Source: Polynucleobacter sp. UB-Piko-W3 | GTDB taxonomy: Bacteria > Pseudomonadota > Gammaproteobacteria > Burkholderiales > Burkholderiaceae | DNA: 64,000 nucleotides | Assembly: GCF_018881635.1 (NCBI RefSeq) | Contig: NZ_JACVPY010000002.1 | Coordinates: 829,545-893,544 of the forward strand | Direction: 5' to 3' | Shown: piece after piece, positions 63,598 through 64,000 of the stretch | Position numbering within the stretch: position 1 is the stretch's first letter | How the letters are laid out: each line of letters starts with the position of its first letter | Position numbers and translations under genes: made by a program | Notes under the pieces: generated by a model | What the model was told of the DNA's origin: nothing | Seen by the model: the letters and a program-made list of their open reading frames with translations, nothing else | Database searches by the model: none

Positions 63598-63948
63598 TTA
63601 GTGAAGTGTTATTTCGTAACGATCGCCACAGGCTACAGGCCTTAAGGCCTTAGCCTCCTGTAGCATTTTGACTAAACCATAATTCGACATTGTTTTTAAT
63701 GTTCGAGATAAGTTCCCCTGTTTTCTGCCGGTAAGTTCTGCTAACTCAGAAATCGATACTGGCTTAGATGCACGTATGACATGTAACAAAGCTCTATTTT
63801 CATCACTCAAGACCTGCGCCAAAGAGCGCATCGAGGTAAACCATATTTTTGGATCGCCTGCTTTCGGCTTTAGATCGCCTTTAGCAATGGCGAGTATGCG
63901 CGCCCTAATATCTTTTTGTGATGCAATCCCTATTTTGATTATTTTCAT
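63598..63948 (-). CDS. HVO_A0114-type HTH antitoxin/regulator
   Basis: 116 residues. A MarR/ArsR-like winged helix occupies about 50-112 (LLHVIRASKPVSISELAEL, then GRKQGNLSRTLKTMSNYGLV). Members of this family pair with TumE (DUF6516) toxins. Its ATG overlaps the stop of an upstream frame (ATGA), consistent with such a pair. Confidence 0.75.
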   Translation of the reverse strand: MKIIKIGIASQKDIRARILAIAKGDLKPKAGDPKIWFTSMRSLAQVLSDENRALLHVIRASKPVSISELAELTGRKQGNLSRTLKTMSNYGLVKMLQEAKALRPVACGDRYEITLH

Positions 63949-64000
63949 ATTTCTTTTTCCGCTGTTAAGGTCCTGTCAACGTCTTCAAAAAAATCACACA
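63945..64000 (-). CDS. Probable TumE-type toxin, C-terminal end only
   Basis: A frame entering from the right edge ends with CDFFEDVDRTLTAEKEI and a TGA at 63945-63947, overlapping the antitoxin ATG. An F-x-E-D-V-x-R-x-L ending is typical for the DUF6516/TumE family. Only 17 codons are visible, so the call rests mainly on coupling to the antitoxin gene. Confidence 0.45.
   Translation of the reverse strand, partial: CDFFEDVDRTLTAEKEI

Overview
The window looks like a piece of a betaproteobacterial chromosome, order Burkholderiales, most like the small freshwater genus Polynucleobacter. The reasons are the moderate-to-low G+C, the Burkholderiales-type block greB / spoT-rpoZ-gmk-yicC / rph-rdgB-hemW, a Bug-family solute receptor, and a soluble NAD-linked fds formate dehydrogenase. 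The genus is an inference; no 16S rRNA or other marker is present.

1-28.9 kb is a prophage whose left end lies outside the window. Its right end abuts the 3' end of a tRNA-Arg(ACG) gene (28940-29016), with the tyrosine integrase next to the tRNA. The virion half (1-16.1 kb, leftward) has a podovirus architecture like Bordetella phage BPP-1, Burkholderia BcepC6B and epsilon15: terminase, portal, staple-like protein, Bbp19-like protein, scaffold, Bbp17-like major capsid, Bbp16-like cement protein, gp11-like adaptor, large tail nozzle, gp14-like core protein, lytic-transglycosylase ejection protein, and the start of another internal virion protein. A 2-oxoglutarate oxygenase-GNAT fusion sits between terminase and portal. 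A primase-helicase, RusA and a Cro-like protein are transcribed with this arm. The rightward arm (19.3-28.7 kb) carries a CI-position repressor, a recombination set (Sak4-like ATPase, DUF669 SSB-like protein, Cas4-like nuclease, SF2 helicase), a lipoprotein, several small genes, an excisionase-like protein, a DUF4224 protein and the integrase. A shared dyad motif, TTGTG-N5-CACAA, recurs at the cro promoter, at two rightward promoters and upstream of the primase. It probably marks the lysogeny control operators.

29-39.6 kb is housekeeping: greB; gmk-rpoZ-spoT with yicC; rph-rdgB-hemW; then an enoyl-CoA hydratase, a Bug receptor and a CaiB-type CoA transferase.

39.6-48.7 kb is a compact signalling island. 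A leftward operon mcp-cheA-cheW-cheB-cheR ends in a receiver-class III cyclase fusion. Divergent from it are a eukaryote-like class I cyclic-nucleotide phosphodiesterase and a cNMP-binding protein. No cheY or flagellar gene is nearby, so the array probably controls cAMP level instead of a motor.

49-64 kb holds tRNA-Ser(UGA), an LhgO-like oxidase, pgi, a phosphomannomutase/phosphoglucomutase, nadA-nadC and nadB flanking a BrnT-BrnA toxin-antitoxin pair, the formate dehydrogenase genes (fdsG-fdsB fused, then fdsA), a small lipoprotein, a secreted DUF1080 protein, and at the right edge a HVO_A0114-type antitoxin preceded by the last residues of a probable TumE toxin.
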